Assembly: GCA_022340805.1 (NCBI GenBank)
Contig: JAJDNF010000001.1
Location: 1 to 64,000 of the forward strand
From: Chromatiaceae bacterium
GTDB lineage: Bacteria > Pseudomonadota > Gammaproteobacteria > Chromatiales > Chromatiaceae
Length of the DNA stretch: 64,000 nt
Direction of reading: 5' to 3'
A program made the position numbers and the translations under genes. Shown in pieces: positions 43,419 to 54,356 of the stretch. Under the pieces are notes generated by a model. That model worked only from the letters and a program-made list of their open reading frames with translations, did no database searches and was not told the DNA's origin. Positions within the stretch are counted from its first letter, which is position 1, and each line of letters opens with the position of its first letter.

Positions 43419-44798
43419 ATGATGGTATCAGCAGTTCTGTTCAGATCTCCTCTAATCGGCCTGTTGCTGGTCTCGCTCCCGGCGGTCGCGCAGGTCAGCG
43501 AATTCAGGCTGGACAATGGCATGCAGGTGATCGTCAAGGAGGATCACCGTGCACCGGTAGCGGTCAGCCAGGTCTGGTACAAGGTTGGTTCGAGCTATGA
43601 GCCCGACGGTATCACCGGAATCTCTCATGCCCTCGAACACATGATGTTCAAAGGTACAGAGAAGGTCGGCGCGGGCGAGTTCTCACGCATCGTGTCGGCG
43701 CTGGGCGGCAGCGAGAATGCCTTTACCAGTCGCGACTACACTGCCTATTTCGAGACCCTGGCGGTCGAACACCTCGAGCGCGCGCTCGAACTCGAGGCCG
43801 ACCGCATGCGCAACCTGCTGCTCGACCCGGACGACTTCGCGAAGGAGATCGCCGTGGTCAAGGAGGAGCGGCGGCTGCGCACCGAGGATCGGCCGAGCGG
43901 CCAGGTCTCCGAGCAGTTCAACGCCGTTGCCTGGCGCGCCTCGCCTTACCGCAACCCGATCATCGGCTGGATGAACGATCTCGACCACATGACGGTCGAC
44001 GATCTGGCCGCCTGGTACCGCCGCTGGTATGCGCCGAACAACGCCACGCTGGTCGTGGTCGGCGACGTGCAGCCGGAGGCGGTGCGGGCGATGGCCGAGC
44101 GGCACTTCGGGCCTCTGCCCGCCAGCGAGCCTCTGCCCATCAAGCCAGCGTTCGAACCGCGCCAGTCGGGTGAGACGCGGGTCGAGGTGCGGGTGCCGGC
44201 GCGCCAGCCCTATCTGCTGATGGGGTACAAGGCACCGACCGTGGGCAAATCCGAACAGCCCTGGGAGCCCTATGCGCTGTTCGTGTTGGCCAACGTGCTG
44301 GACGGTGGCGACAGTGCGCGCCTGGCCCGTGACCTGGTGCGGGGCCGCGGCATCGCCGCGTCGGCCAGTGCCGAATACGGTATCTACAGCCGGCTGTCGG
44401 AGATGTTCCTGCTCGCCGGCACGCCGACCGATGGACACAGTGTGGCCGAATTGGAGCAGGCGCTGCGTGCCGAGGTCGCCCGTTTGCGCGAGGGCTTGAT
44501 CGACCAGGCGGAACTCAGGCGCGTGGTCACCCAGGCCGTGGCGAGCAAGGTGTTCCAGGCGGATTCGCTGTTCTACCAGGCGATGGAGATCGGCTCGTTG
44601 GAGACCATCGGGCTAGACTGGCACCTGATCGAGACCGAGATCGACGCGCTCAAGGCGGTCACCCCGGAGCAGGTGCGACAGGTCGCGCAACGCTATCTGG
44701 TGGACGACAACCTGACAGTGGCGACGCTGCACCCGCTGCCGATCGATGAAAAGGCACCGCGCAAACCCGCCGTGCAGGGAGTTCGTGATGACAGCTAG
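43419..44798 (+). CDS. M16 family zinc peptidase (catalytic partner)
   Basis: HxxEH motif GISHALEHMMFKGT; export-type N-terminus. Confidence 0.93.
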   Translation: MMVSAVLFRSPLIGLLLVSLPAVAQVSEFRLDNGMQVIVKEDHRAPVAVSQVWYKVGSSYEPDGITGISHALEHMMFKGTEKVGAGEFSRIVSALGGSENAFTSRDYTAYFETLAVEHLERALELEADRMRNLLLDPDDFAKEIAVVKEERRLRTEDRPSGQVSEQFNAVAWRASPYRNPIIGWMNDLDHMTVDDLAAWYRRWYAPNNATLVVVGDVQPEAVRAMAERHFGPLPASEPLPIKPAFEPRQSGETRVEVRVPARQPYLLMGYKAPTVGKSEQPWEPYALFVLANVLDGGDSARLARDLVRGRGIAASASAEYGIYSRLSEMFLLAGTPTDGHSVAELEQALRAEVARLREGLIDQAELRRVVTQAVASKVFQADSLFYQAMEIGSLETIGLDWHLIETEIDALKAVTPEQVRQVAQRYLVDDNLTVATLHPLPIDEKAPRKPAVQGVRDDS

Positions 44799-46086
44799 GT
44801 ATTGGGCCCCATTACTGCTGGCGCTGCTGGTCGGCGTCGCGCAGGCCGGCCCCAGGGTCGAGTCCTGGCAGACCAGCCGTGGCGCCAAGGTGATGTACGT
44901 GCAGGCACCCGATCTGCCGATGGTCGATGTGAGGGTGGTATTCGATGCCGGCAGCGCGCGCGACGGCGGGCTTGCGGGACTGGCCCGCTTCGTCAACAAC
45001 ACGCTCAACGAGGGGGCCGGCGACTGGGATGCGGACAATCTGGCGCTGCGCTTCGAGGACCATGGCATCGAGTTCGGTCACGGCTCCCTGCGTGACATGG
45101 CCTGGGTGAGCCTGCGCAGTCTCACTGATCCCGCCGTGCTGGAGGTGGCGTTGGACACCACCGCCGCGGTGCTGGCCGCGCCGCGCTTCGACAAGGAGGC
45201 GGTCGAGCGCGTGCGCCAGCAGATGCAGATCGGTCTGCGCAGCAGCCTGCAGTCGCCAGGCAGGATTGCCGAGCGGCGCTTCTACCGGGCCTTATATGGC
45301 GATCATCCCTACGCCCATGCCCCGGATGGCGACGATACCTCGCTGGCCGGGATCAGCCGCGACGACCTGGTGGGTTTTCACCAGCGCTACTACGTCGCGG
45401 CGAACGCGGTCGTGGCGATCGTCGGCGCGGTCGACCGCGCGCTGGCCGAGCAGATCGCCGAGCGCATCACCGGTGGCCTGCCGATCGGCCAGCATGCCGG
45501 CCCGCTGCCACCCCCGCCGGTGGTCAGCGGCGGCGAGCTGCGCGAGGACTTCCCTTCCTCGCAGACCCATATCTACCTTGGCCAGGCGGGCATGGCGCGC
45601 CACGATCCGGATTACTATGCGCTGTATGTCGGCAACCACGTGCTGGGTGGCGGCTCGCTGGTTTCTACCCTCGGCGAGGAGGTACGCAACAAGCGTGGCC
45701 TGTCGTACAGTGTGTCCAGCTTTTTCAGCCCGATGCAGGTCGAGGGGCCGTTCCTGATCGTTGCCCAGACCAAGAACGCCAAGGCCGACGAGACCCTGCG
45801 GGTGATGCGCGAGACCCTGGCGCGCTTTGTCAGCGACGGGCCGAGCGAGCAGGACCTCGAGGCCGCCAAGAGCAACCTGATCGGCGGCTTTCCGCTGCGT
45901 ATCTCGAGCAATGGCAAGATCATCGAGTACCTGGCGATGATGGGTTTCTACGACTACCCGCTCGACTATCTGGAAACCCTGACCGGGAAGCTTGCGGCGG
46001 TCAGCGTCGCGCAGGTGCGCGACGCGTTCAGCCGCCGCATCGGCGGCCCGGCCGGTATCGCGGTGGTCGTCGGCGGCAACGGCTGA
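44788..46086 (+). CDS. M16 family peptidase homolog lacking HxxEH (inactive partner)
   Basis: M16 fold homology; LARFVNNTLNEGAGDWDADNL replaces the zinc motif; overlaps upstream M16 gene. Confidence 0.9.
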   Translation: MTARYWAPLLLALLVGVAQAGPRVESWQTSRGAKVMYVQAPDLPMVDVRVVFDAGSARDGGLAGLARFVNNTLNEGAGDWDADNLALRFEDHGIEFGHGSLRDMAWVSLRSLTDPAVLEVALDTTAAVLAAPRFDKEAVERVRQQMQIGLRSSLQSPGRIAERRFYRALYGDHPYAHAPDGDDTSLAGISRDDLVGFHQRYYVAANAVVAIVGAVDRALAEQIAERITGGLPIGQHAGPLPPPPVVSGGELREDFPSSQTHIYLGQAGMARHDPDYYALYVGNHVLGGGSLVSTLGEEVRNKRGLSYSVSSFFSPMQVEGPFLIVAQTKNAKADETLRVMRETLARFVSDGPSEQDLEAAKSNLIGGFPLRISSNGKIIEYLAMMGFYDYPLDYLETLTGKLAAVSVAQVRDAFSRRIGGPAGIAVVVGGNG

Positions 46087-46088
46087 GC

Positions 46089-46658
46089 GTGACGGCCAAC
46101 CAGCTGCGCATCATCGGCGGTAACCACCGCGGCCGACGCCTGCGCTTCGTTCCGGGTCGCGGCCTGCGTCCGACCCCGGACCGGGTGCGCGAGACGCTGT
46201 TCAATTGGCTGCAGGCGGATATCCATGGCGCGCGCTGCCTCGACCTGTTTGCCGGCAGCGGGGCGCTTGGCCTCGAGGCGCTGTCGCGCGGCGCGGCCCA
46301 CCTGGTCGCGGTAGAGCACAATCGTGCCGCGGCCCAGCGTCTGCGTGACAACATCTCGCTGCTCAACGAACAGGCGGTCGCCGAGGTCGTGCATGGTGAT
46401 GCGCTGCGGCTTCTGAGGACGTCCCCCGATACGCCGTTCGACATCGTCTTCCTTGACCCGCCGTTCGCCGACGAACTGTTGCCGGAGGCGTGCCGCCGCC
46501 TCGAACAGAATCACTGGTTGAGCGACGCCGCGATCGTCTATCTTGAGCACGAGGCCAAGCAACCCTGGCCGGCCCTCCCGGAAACCTGGATCGTGTCCCG
46601 CGAGGGCGTTGCGGGCCAGTCTGCACAGCGTTTGTTGCGCCGCAGCATCCTGGGCTAA
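46089..46658 (+). CDS. rsmD: 16S rRNA (guanine(966)-N(2))-methyltransferase
   Basis: RIIGGNHRGRRLRF, LDLFAGSGALGLEALSRGA, FLDPPF. Confidence 0.95.
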   Translation: MTANQLRIIGGNHRGRRLRFVPGRGLRPTPDRVRETLFNWLQADIHGARCLDLFAGSGALGLEALSRGAAHLVAVEHNRAAAQRLRDNISLLNEQAVAEVVHGDALRLLRTSPDTPFDIVFLDPPFADELLPEACRRLEQNHWLSDAAIVYLEHEAKQPWPALPETWIVSREGVAGQSAQRLLRRSILG

Positions 46659-46727
46659 ACTATTGACTTTGCAGTACCCTTCGAAGGCGGGCGCGTGCCC
46701 GCCTGGGGTGCAGCCGCCAGGCGCTGA

Positions 46728-47503
<776 letters not shown>

Positions 47504-47510
47504 ACCGGCA

Positions 47511-49214
47511 TTGTCCGGTGGCGCGCAAAAGGCTCCGCTGCGGAGCCTTTTGATTTTTTGCCTGCTGTGCCTGCCGTTACCTGGCATGGCGCAGCAGGCG
47601 GCCGTGGTGTCGGCCCATCCACTGGCCACCGAGGCCGGGGTATTGGTTTTGCAGGCGGGAGGCAACGCCTTCGACGCCGCGGTGGCGGTGAGCGCCGCGC
47701 TGGCGGTGGTGGAGCCCTATTCGTCCGGGTTGGGTGGAGGCGGCTTCTGGCTGCTGCACCGTGCCCGCGACGGCTACCAGGTAATGATCGACGGGCGCGA
47801 GCGTGCGCCCCTGGCGGCCGGTGCGGACATGTACCTGGACGAGCATGGACAGGTGACGCCGGGCGCCTCGATCGACGGTCCGCTGGCCGCCGGTATCCCG
47901 GGCGAGCCGGCCGCACTGGCGCACATCGCGCGACACTACGGGCGGCTACCGCTGGAGGTCAGCCTGGCGCCGGCGATCATTCTGGCGCGCGATGGCTTCC
48001 CGGTCGATCCGGTGTATCGGCGCATGGCCAGGTTGCGCGAGGCGCCACTGCGCGCCGATCCGGCGGCGGCCGCCCAGTTCCTGCCGGGCGGGGAGATACC
48101 CGCTGAGGGCGATATCCTCACGCAGGCGGACCTGGCGGATACCCTGACAGCAATCGCGCAGCGCGGGGCCAGGGCCTTTTACCGGGGTGAGATTGCGGCG
48201 CGTCTGGTCGACGCTGTGCGCGCCAAGGGAGGGATCTGGAGCGAGCGCGATCTGCATGACTACGCCGTGGTGGAGCGCACGCCGATCGTCACCCACTTTC
48301 ACGGATATCGCGTGGTCGGTGCCGCCCTGCCGTCATCCGGTGGCATCCTGCTGGCGCAGATGTTAACCATGCTGGCTGACTGGCCGTTAGACGCTCTGGG
48401 CCCGGTCGACCGGGTGCATCTGCTGGTCGAGGTGATGCGCCGAGCCTATGCCGACCGCGCCCGCTATCTCGGCGACAGTGACCAGGTGCATGTGCCGCTG
48501 GCCCACCTGCTCAGCCCGGGCTACGCGATCCGGCTTGCGCGGCAGATCGATCTGCAGCATGCGACGCCGAGCGCAGGCAGCAGCGTGGCGGTGGGCGAGG
48601 GCCGGGACACCACGCACTTTTCGATCCTCGACCGCGAGGGCAACCGGGTCGCGGCCACGCTGAGTATCAACTACCCGTTCGGGTCGGGTTTCGTCGCTTC
48701 AGGTACCGGCGTGCTGCTGAACGACGAGATGGATGATTTCTCGCTCAAGCCGGGTGTCGCGAATGCCTATGGGCTGGTCGGCAGCGGCGCGAATGCGATC
48801 GCCCCGGGCAAGCGCATGCTCTCGAGCATGTCGCCGACCTTTGCTGAGCGCGCCGACCGCATCGTGATCCTTGGCACCCCCGGCGGTTCGAGGATCATCA
48901 GTATGGTGCTCCTCGGTCTGCTGGATGGGCTCGACGGTAGTCCGGCGGCCGAAATCGTCGCGCGCGGGCGCTTTCACCACCAGTACCTGCCCGACCGGAT
49001 AGAGGTCGAGCCCGGCGCGCTGTCGGAAGAGGTGTTGTCCGGGCTGCAGCGCCGGGGCCACACGATCCGCCGGCTGGAAGAACCCTACGGCAACATGCAA
49101 CTGATCGTCTGGGACCTTGGCGACGATCGTGTCACCACCGCCTCGGACCCGCGCGGTATCGGCAGTGGCCGGGTCTTCGGTGCGGCACGACCGGCCAAGC
49201 CCGCAAGCCCCTGA
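47511..49214 (+). CDS. Gamma-glutamyltransferase family protein (exported)
   Basis: LQAGGNAFDAAVAVSAALAVVEPYSSGLGGGGFWL; catalytic Thr region DTTHFSILDREGN; signal peptide from TTG start. Confidence 0.88.
   Translation: MSGGAQKAPLRSLLIFCLLCLPLPGMAQQAAVVSAHPLATEAGVLVLQAGGNAFDAAVAVSAALAVVEPYSSGLGGGGFWLLHRARDGYQVMIDGRERAPLAAGADMYLDEHGQVTPGASIDGPLAAGIPGEPAALAHIARHYGRLPLEVSLAPAIILARDGFPVDPVYRRMARLREAPLRADPAAAAQFLPGGEIPAEGDILTQADLADTLTAIAQRGARAFYRGEIAARLVDAVRAKGGIWSERDLHDYAVVERTPIVTHFHGYRVVGAALPSSGGILLAQMLTMLADWPLDALGPVDRVHLLVEVMRRAYADRARYLGDSDQVHVPLAHLLSPGYAIRLARQIDLQHATPSAGSSVAVGEGRDTTHFSILDREGNRVAATLSINYPFGSGFVASGTGVLLNDEMDDFSLKPGVANAYGLVGSGANAIAPGKRMLSSMSPTFAERADRIVILGTPGGSRIISMVLLGLLDGLDGSPAAEIVARGRFHHQYLPDRIEVEPGALSEEVLSGLQRRGHTIRRLEEPYGNMQLIVWDLGDDRVTTASDPRGIGSGRVFGAARPAKPASP
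47525..47557 (+). terminator. Rho-independent terminator after the ferredoxin gene
   Basis: Perfect 11-bp stem aaaaggctccg/cggagcctttt, loop ctg, then gaTTTTTT. Confidence 0.85.
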
Positions 49215-49343
49215 CCCGGCGGCCCGGGGGTTGCAATCGACCAGGCGGTCGCTGCGCTGAGCGTGCATGGTCCAGCGCATCGGTGCGCAGGGCTGGGCGT
49301 GTTGCGCAGGAGCCCGGGTACGCCACACTGCGCCTGCGGGCAC

Positions 49344-49368
49344 GAAAAACCCCGCGCGAAGGCGGGGT
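49344..49368 (-). terminator. Terminator of the minus-strand cytochrome c genes
   Basis: Stem accccgc/gcggggt with T-tract on minus strand (aaaaa on plus). Confidence 0.65.
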
Positions 49369-49398
49369 CTGTCTTGTCCGGGTCGCGGGACTGCCCGA

Positions 49399-49746
49399 TC
49401 AGTGTTTCCCGGGCCTCAGGCTACCCTCTTTCAGCGCCCCTTCGAGGCTCGAGAAATGCGCCGCCAGGTCTTCCATGTCCTGCTCGGACAGTGCCGCCAC
49501 CATGCCCTGCATGATCGCGTTCTGGCGGTCCCCCGATTTGTACGCCTGCAGCGAGTGCAACAGGTAGTTGGCATACTGGCCGCCGATGTTCGGGTAGATC
49601 GGCGCCACGCTGATGCCGGCCTCGCCGTGGCACGCTACACAGGCTGCGGCCTTGTCTTTGCCAGCCGCGGCATCGCCGCCGGCCTGGGCTGTTGATGCTG
49701 CCAGCACGATGCTGATGACGGTCGCTACTATTGTCCTGTTCATCAT
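49399..49746 (-). CDS. Monohaem class I cytochrome c, cytochrome c4-half-like
   Basis: Signal peptide, CVACHGEAG, PNIGGQYANYLLHSLQAYKSGDR. Confidence 0.9.
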   Translation of the reverse strand: MMNRTIVATVISIVLAASTAQAGGDAAAGKDKAAACVACHGEAGISVAPIYPNIGGQYANYLLHSLQAYKSGDRQNAIMQGMVAALSEQDMEDLAAHFSSLEGALKEGSLRPGKH

Positions 49747-49753
49747 GCCCACC

Positions 49754-50071
49754 TTATTTCTCCATGCCCTGCCAGAAGGCGCCGATGTCCGCCATGTCCT
49801 GCTCGCTCATGCTCATCGCCTGGACGTTCATGGTCGCGTGCTTGCGCTGACCGTCGCGATACGCTTTGAGCGCCGCGACGATATAGTCGGCGTGCTGGCC
49901 GCTCAGTTTCGGCACGTGGTAGGTCGGATAGGTGTTGTTGTAGCTGGGGATGCCGTGGCAGCCCAGGCAGGGCTCCGATTTGGCGCGGCCGGCAGTGGCG
50001 TCGCCCGCGGCCGGGACGGCCGAAGACGCAACCAGCAGCCCGCACGCGGCCGCTGCGAGAATGGATCTCAT
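49754..50071 (-). CDS. Monohaem class I cytochrome c, cytochrome c4-half-like
   Basis: Signal peptide, CLGCHGIPSYNN, PKLSGQHADYIVAALKAYRDGQR, ATMN. Confidence 0.9.
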   Translation of the reverse strand: MRSILAAAACGLLVASSAVPAAGDATAGRAKSEPCLGCHGIPSYNNTYPTYHVPKLSGQHADYIVAALKAYRDGQRKHATMNVQAMSMSEQDMADIGAFWQGMEK

Positions 50072-50241
50072 GCTTGGTTCTCCTCTTAATAACATTGCCA
50101 TGGTCACCCGCCGATGCCGGTCCGGGTGCCTGAATTCTTGTAGCGGCACATTCTAGAGGCCGGGCACCGCGCTGCATAGTCGCGTGGACCAAGGGTTTTT
50201 TTCTGCGGCTGCAAGGCGACCTTATGGCGCCCGACGGCGGC

Positions 50242-51051
50242 TCAGCGCTGGCATTTTGGGCAGAAAGCGCTGGCGCGCTGCCCAATCTGGCGGGTCAGGA
50301 TCGGTGTCCCACAGCGTTTGCACGGTTCGCCCGCGCGCCCGTATACGAACAACTCCTGGGCGAAATACCCCGGTTCGCCGGATTCGTTGAGGAAATCGCG
50401 CAGCGTCGTTCCCCCGCGTTCGATCGCCTGCCCGAGCACCGCCTTGACCTCCCCGGCGAGTCGGTCGAGACGCGCGCGCGACACCCTTGCGGCGGCGCGG
50501 TTCGGAAGGATGCCGGCGCGGAACAGCGCCTCGGTTGCGTAGATGTTGCCGACCCCCACGACCACCTTGCCGTCCATCAGTAGGCTCTTGATGGCGACCC
50601 GCCGACCGCGCGCCGCCTGGTGCAGGCAGGCGCCGTCGAATGTCGCCGACAGCGGTTCCGGGCCCAGGCCGCGCAGGCGCGGGTGGGCGAGCGGGTCGCC
50701 CTCGGCCCACAGCATCGCGCCGAAGCGGCGCGGATCGTGCAGGCGCAGGCAGTGCCGGCCGAACAGCAGGTCGACATGATCGTGCGGCCGTGGCGGGCTG
50801 TCCGCCGGCAGTATCCTGAGGCTCCCGGACATACCCAGATGGATGATCAATGTGCCGCGGGTGAAGCCGAGCAGCAGGTACTTGGCGCGGCGCTCGACTG
50901 TCTGCACCCGCTGCCCGCCGAGCAGACTCTGCAGGTCGGGGACCGGCCAACGCAGCCGCGGCTGGCGTACTATCGCGCCGCGGATCACCTGGCCAAGCAG
51001 GTGTGGTGCGATGCCGCGTCGGGTGGTCTCGACCTCGGGCAGCTCGGGCAT
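50242..51051 (-). CDS. mutM: Formamidopyrimidine-DNA glycosylase
   Basis: [15 protein letters not shown]-terminal zinc finger CKRCGTPI...FCPKCQR. Confidence 0.97.
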   Translation of the reverse strand: MPELPEVETTRRGIAPHLLGQVIRGAIVRQPRLRWPVPDLQSLLGGQRVQTVERRAKYLLLGFTRGTLIIHLGMSGSLRILPADSPPRPHDHVDLLFGRHCLRLHDPRRFGAMLWAEGDPLAHPRLRGLGPEPLSATFDGACLHQAARGRRVAIKSLLMDGKVVVGVGNIYATEALFRAGILPNRAAARVSRARLDRLAGEVKAVLGQAIERGGTTLRDFLNESGEPGYFAQELFVYGRAGEPCKRCGTPILTRQIGQRASAFCPKCQR

Positions 51052-51053
51052 GT

Positions 51054-51536
51054 TCAGTCGCGGGCAAAATGCTGCGCCGGCAGCGTCAGCAGATTGAAAT
51101 ACACATCGTCGATCACCCGGATCTCGCCGCCGACCTGCACGTAGCGGAGTTCCTGCGCGGGGTCGCGGTCGCCGAACAACAGGCGCAGACCGTCCAGCTG
51201 CAACACCGCCTGCGGATGCTGCAGCCCGTATCTGGCCGGGTCCGGACCGGCGGGAAAGTGGTCGCGGACCGGGGCCTGCGCGATTGCCAGCAACTGCTGG
51301 ACGCGTCGATCCTCGGCCGCCGCGTCTTTCGGGTACCGCAGTTGCCAGCCTGCGTCGGAGCGCTGCAGTTCGATTGCCAGGCGGTCGCCGCGCTCGACGC
51401 GCAGCGTTGCAATGCGCTCGCCCGACAGATCGGTGAGTGCCATCCGCTCCGGCTGCTGCTCCGGCCAGAGTGTGGCCGCGAGCAACACCGCGACCACGCA
51501 GGCGAGCAGCATATTGACCCGACTCCAGGGATTCAT
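51054..51536 (-). CDS. DUF4340-like membrane-anchored protein
   Basis: N-terminal TM then [45 protein letters not shown]; linked to Gld-like ABC genes. Confidence 0.75.
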   Translation of the reverse strand: MNPWSRVNMLLACVVAVLLAATLWPEQQPERMALTDLSGERIATLRVERGDRLAIELQRSDAGWQLRYPKDAAAEDRRVQQLLAIAQAPVRDHFPAGPDPARYGLQHPQAVLQLDGLRLLFGDRDPAQELRYVQVGGEIRVIDDVYFNLLTLPAQHFARD

Positions 51537-52822
51537 GCGCGCCGCCGCCGGTGTCTCAACCAGATGCCGGTGGCCAGATACAGAATCGGCAGCAGCCCCA
51601 TCAGACCGACCGCGAGCAGGCCGGCCAGCTGTGGCGACCAGTCGATGTCCATGTCGGTGGCGGTGGGCAGGTCGGCCAGGCCCTGATTGTCGGTCAGCCA
51701 GCGCAACAGGCCGGTTGCCAGCGTCTGGTTGGCGCCCTGGCCGATCTGCCCGTTGCCGATGAACTGGCGGCTGCCGACGAACACTGCCCGCGCCCGACCA
51801 TTGTCCTGCTGCAGGGCCAGGCCCACGGTGAGCGGGCCGGCCTGTTCGCCGATGTCGGGATCGCGCGCGATCTGCCCGCGCAGGTTGCCGGTCTCGTTCC
51901 AGCTGCGCGGGCTGCTGTGCAGGCGCGCCAGTACCTGCCACCCGCTGCCCTCGGTGACAGTCAGGGCCTGCGCCTGGTGCAGCATGCCGACACCGGCCTG
52001 CATCTGCGGTAACAGCTGCGCGGGGAAGTCACTGACGATCGCGTAATCGGGGCTGTCGAGCCGGTACTGCGCGGCCATCGCATCGACCACGATGCCCGGC
52101 AGCGGCGCCACGCCGAACTTTGTGCCGAGCATGCCTGGCTGGGCGCCGTCGAGCAGCCACAGCAGCGCACCCCCCGCATCGATGTACTTTTCGATCAGCT
52201 CCTCGGTGTGGGCCTCATAGGGCTCGCGCGGGCCGGCGATCAGCAGTAGCGCGGTGTTCTCCGGCAGGGCATCCAGTTGGCGCGGGTCAAGCGCGATCAC
52301 GCGGTAGCCAAGTTCCTCGATATGTCCGACGAAGGTACCGAGACCACCCGGTGCAGCGTCTATTGGGCTCTCGCCGTGTCCCTTAAGGCTGACGATCCAG
52401 TGCTCGCCGTGCAGTGCGAGACGGGTCAGGGCGCGGTCGATAGCCTGCGTGCCCGGCATGGCGATCACCTCGCGTCGCGGGCCGCTGTACAGATGGATCT
52501 CTCCATGCCGGCTGGCGCCCTGCGCACGGGCGATCTCGGGTTGCCGGACCGGGTCGACGAACTGCAACCGCACCTGCGGCGAATAGGCGATATAGGGGGC
52601 GAGCAACTGGCGCAGCTCTGCACGCTGCACGGCATAGTCCGGCACGAAGGCGGTGATTGCGAGCCCGTCCGGCAGCGCCTCGAGCGCCGTTTGGGCGGCT
52701 GTGCTCAGCGTATGCACCTGGCGCGCACTGAGATCGACCTGCAGGCTGTGGCGTTCGCCGACCTTGGCGGCCAGGATCAGGCCGCTCAGCAGCAGCGCGA
52801 AGAACAGCGTGCGCCGCAGCAT
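51533..52822 (-). CDS. GldG-like ABC-associated protein
   Basis: [48 protein letters not shown]-terminal TM. Confidence 0.82.
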   Translation of the reverse strand: MLRRTLFFALLLSGLILAAKVGERHSLQVDLSARQVHTLSTAAQTALEALPDGLAITAFVPDYAVQRAELRQLLAPYIAYSPQVRLQFVDPVRQPEIARAQGASRHGEIHLYSGPRREVIAMPGTQAIDRALTRLALHGEHWIVSLKGHGESPIDAAPGGLGTFVGHIEELGYRVIALDPRQLDALPENTALLLIAGPREPYEAHTEELIEKYIDAGGALLWLLDGAQPGMLGTKFGVAPLPGIVVDAMAAQYRLDSPDYAIVSDFPAQLLPQMQAGVGMLHQAQALTVTEGSGWQVLARLHSSPRSWNETGNLRGQIARDPDIGEQAGPLTVGLALQQDNGRARAVFVGSRQFIGNGQIGQGANQTLATGLLRWLTDNQGLADLPTATDMDIDWSPQLAGLLAVGLMGLLPILYLATGIWLRHRRRRA

Positions 52823-53562
52823 CAGACCTCGCCCCGCCGACGTGCGACCGCGTAGGCGGCGAGCAGCAGTGCTGCCAGCCCGGTAGCGACGAAGAACGCC
52901 AGGTCCTGGCTGCGCCACAGCCCCTCCAGGGCCGGCTCGAGGTGCGGCAGCAGTGCCCACCAGTGCCAGGGTGCGGTCGGGCCACTGAGCGAATCGAGCA
53001 GCCACAGGAACAGCAGCACCCCGTAGCTGGCCGCCAGCGCCGCCGCGGGGTGATCAAACAGGGAGGACAGGAACAGGTTCACGCAGCCGAGCCACAGCAC
53101 GAACAGCAGTAACCAGACGGCGGCCAGCGCGAAGCGCGGCCCGTCGAGTTCGATGCCGAGGCCCAGCGCGGCCAGGGTGGCCAGGCTGCTCGCCAGCAGC
53201 GGCAGGCTGGCCAGTGCCAGGCCCAGGGCCTTGCCGAGCACGATCTGGCGTGCGCTGACCGGCGCCGACAGCCACAGCGCGATGCGCCCGCTGCGGATCT
53301 CGCCGGCCATGCTGCCCATCGCCAGCAACGGGCTGGCCAACAACAGCAGCAGCACCAGGCTGTTGAGGGTTGGCATCACGACCAGGTCCATCGCGCCGAG
53401 GCGGGACCCGCCGGCCTTGAGTTGCGGGGCGATCTCGGCGAAGGCCTGCAACTGGGCGAAGCTCAGCCAGGCGATGATCAACTGGGTAAACGCCAGCAGC
53501 ACCCAGAACATCATGCCGTTGTGCAGACGGCGCCACTCGTGTCGCACGATGGCCCAGATCAT
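52822..53562 (-). CDS. ABC transporter permease (GldF-like)
   Basis: Six-TM ABC-2-like permease; overlaps flanking genes. Confidence 0.85.
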   Translation of the reverse strand: MIWAIVRHEWRRLHNGMMFWVLLAFTQLIIAWLSFAQLQAFAEIAPQLKAGGSRLGAMDLVVMPTLNSLVLLLLLASPLLAMGSMAGEIRSGRIALWLSAPVSARQIVLGKALGLALASLPLLASSLATLAALGLGIELDGPRFALAAVWLLLFVLWLGCVNLFLSSLFDHPAAALAASYGVLLFLWLLDSLSGPTAPWHWWALLPHLEPALEGLWRSQDLAFFVATGLAALLLAAYAVARRRGEV

Positions 53563-54275
53563 GGCGTCGCCGCAGTCGCGGCGTGGGCGCGGAAGTGGGC
53601 CAGCAGATCGGTCTCGGGGGTCACCAGGTGTTCCGCCACCTTGCGCCCCCCGTCAAGCAGGATCACGCGATCGCACAGGCCTTGTACATCGTCCAGCAGA
53701 TGGGTGGCGAGCACCAGGCTGGCGTCTTCGGTGAGCTCGCCGAGCAGTTCGCGCATCTGCTCGGCCTGCAGCGGATCCAGGCCGGCCGTTGGTTCGTCGA
53801 GGATCAGGATCTGTGGCCGGTGCAGCACGGCCTGGGCAAGACCGAGACGCTGCGCCATCCCTGCAGACAGGCTGGCGGCCAGCCGCCCGGCGAAGGCGCC
53901 GAGCTGCACCTGCTGCAGGACCGTGTCGATGGCTTGCTGCAACGCCGGGCCGCGCAGGCCGCGCAGCTGTCCGGCCCAGACCAGGTTCTCGGTGACGCTC
54001 AGCTCCGGGTAAGCGGGCACGCGCTGCGGCAGGAAGCCGATCTGGCGGCGGATCGCAGGTGCGGCCTGGTCGAGCCGCTGACCGAGGATGCGCACCTCGC
54101 CGCTGCGGGCCGGCAAGACACCGGCCAGGACCTGCATCAACGTGGACTTGCCGGCCCCGTTGATGCCGAGCAGCGCAAGTCGGTCGCCGGCGTGCAGCTG
54201 CAGATCGACATCGCTCAGCCGTGGCCGCTGGGCCGGTCCATAGCTGATGTGTCGGGCGAGCAGGAGTGGTTTCAT
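53559..54275 (-). CDS. ABC transporter ATP-binding protein
   Basis: GINGAGKSTLMQVLAG Walker A, SLSAGMAQRLGLAQAV signature, ILDEPTAGLDP. Confidence 0.94.
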   Translation of the reverse strand: MKPLLLARHISYGPAQRPRLSDVDLQLHAGDRLALLGINGAGKSTLMQVLAGVLPARSGEVRILGQRLDQAAPAIRRQIGFLPQRVPAYPELSVTENLVWAGQLRGLRGPALQQAIDTVLQQVQLGAFAGRLAASLSAGMAQRLGLAQAVLHRPQILILDEPTAGLDPLQAEQMRELLGELTEDASLVLATHLLDDVQGLCDRVILLDGGRKVAEHLVTPETDLLAHFRAHAATAATP

Positions 54276-54356
54276 GTCGCGCCAGATTACCCTGCCGCAG
54301 CGCAATTGCGAACCCTGTCGAGCAGGCGGCGTCGAATCGTCTTTAGAATAGTCGCC

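Noticed and set aside
53583-54356. Upstream extension of the HyuA ORF to 911 aa
   Set aside because: Runs antisense through the ABC ATPase; family start MLRLGVDTGGTFTDF at 54357 is clear
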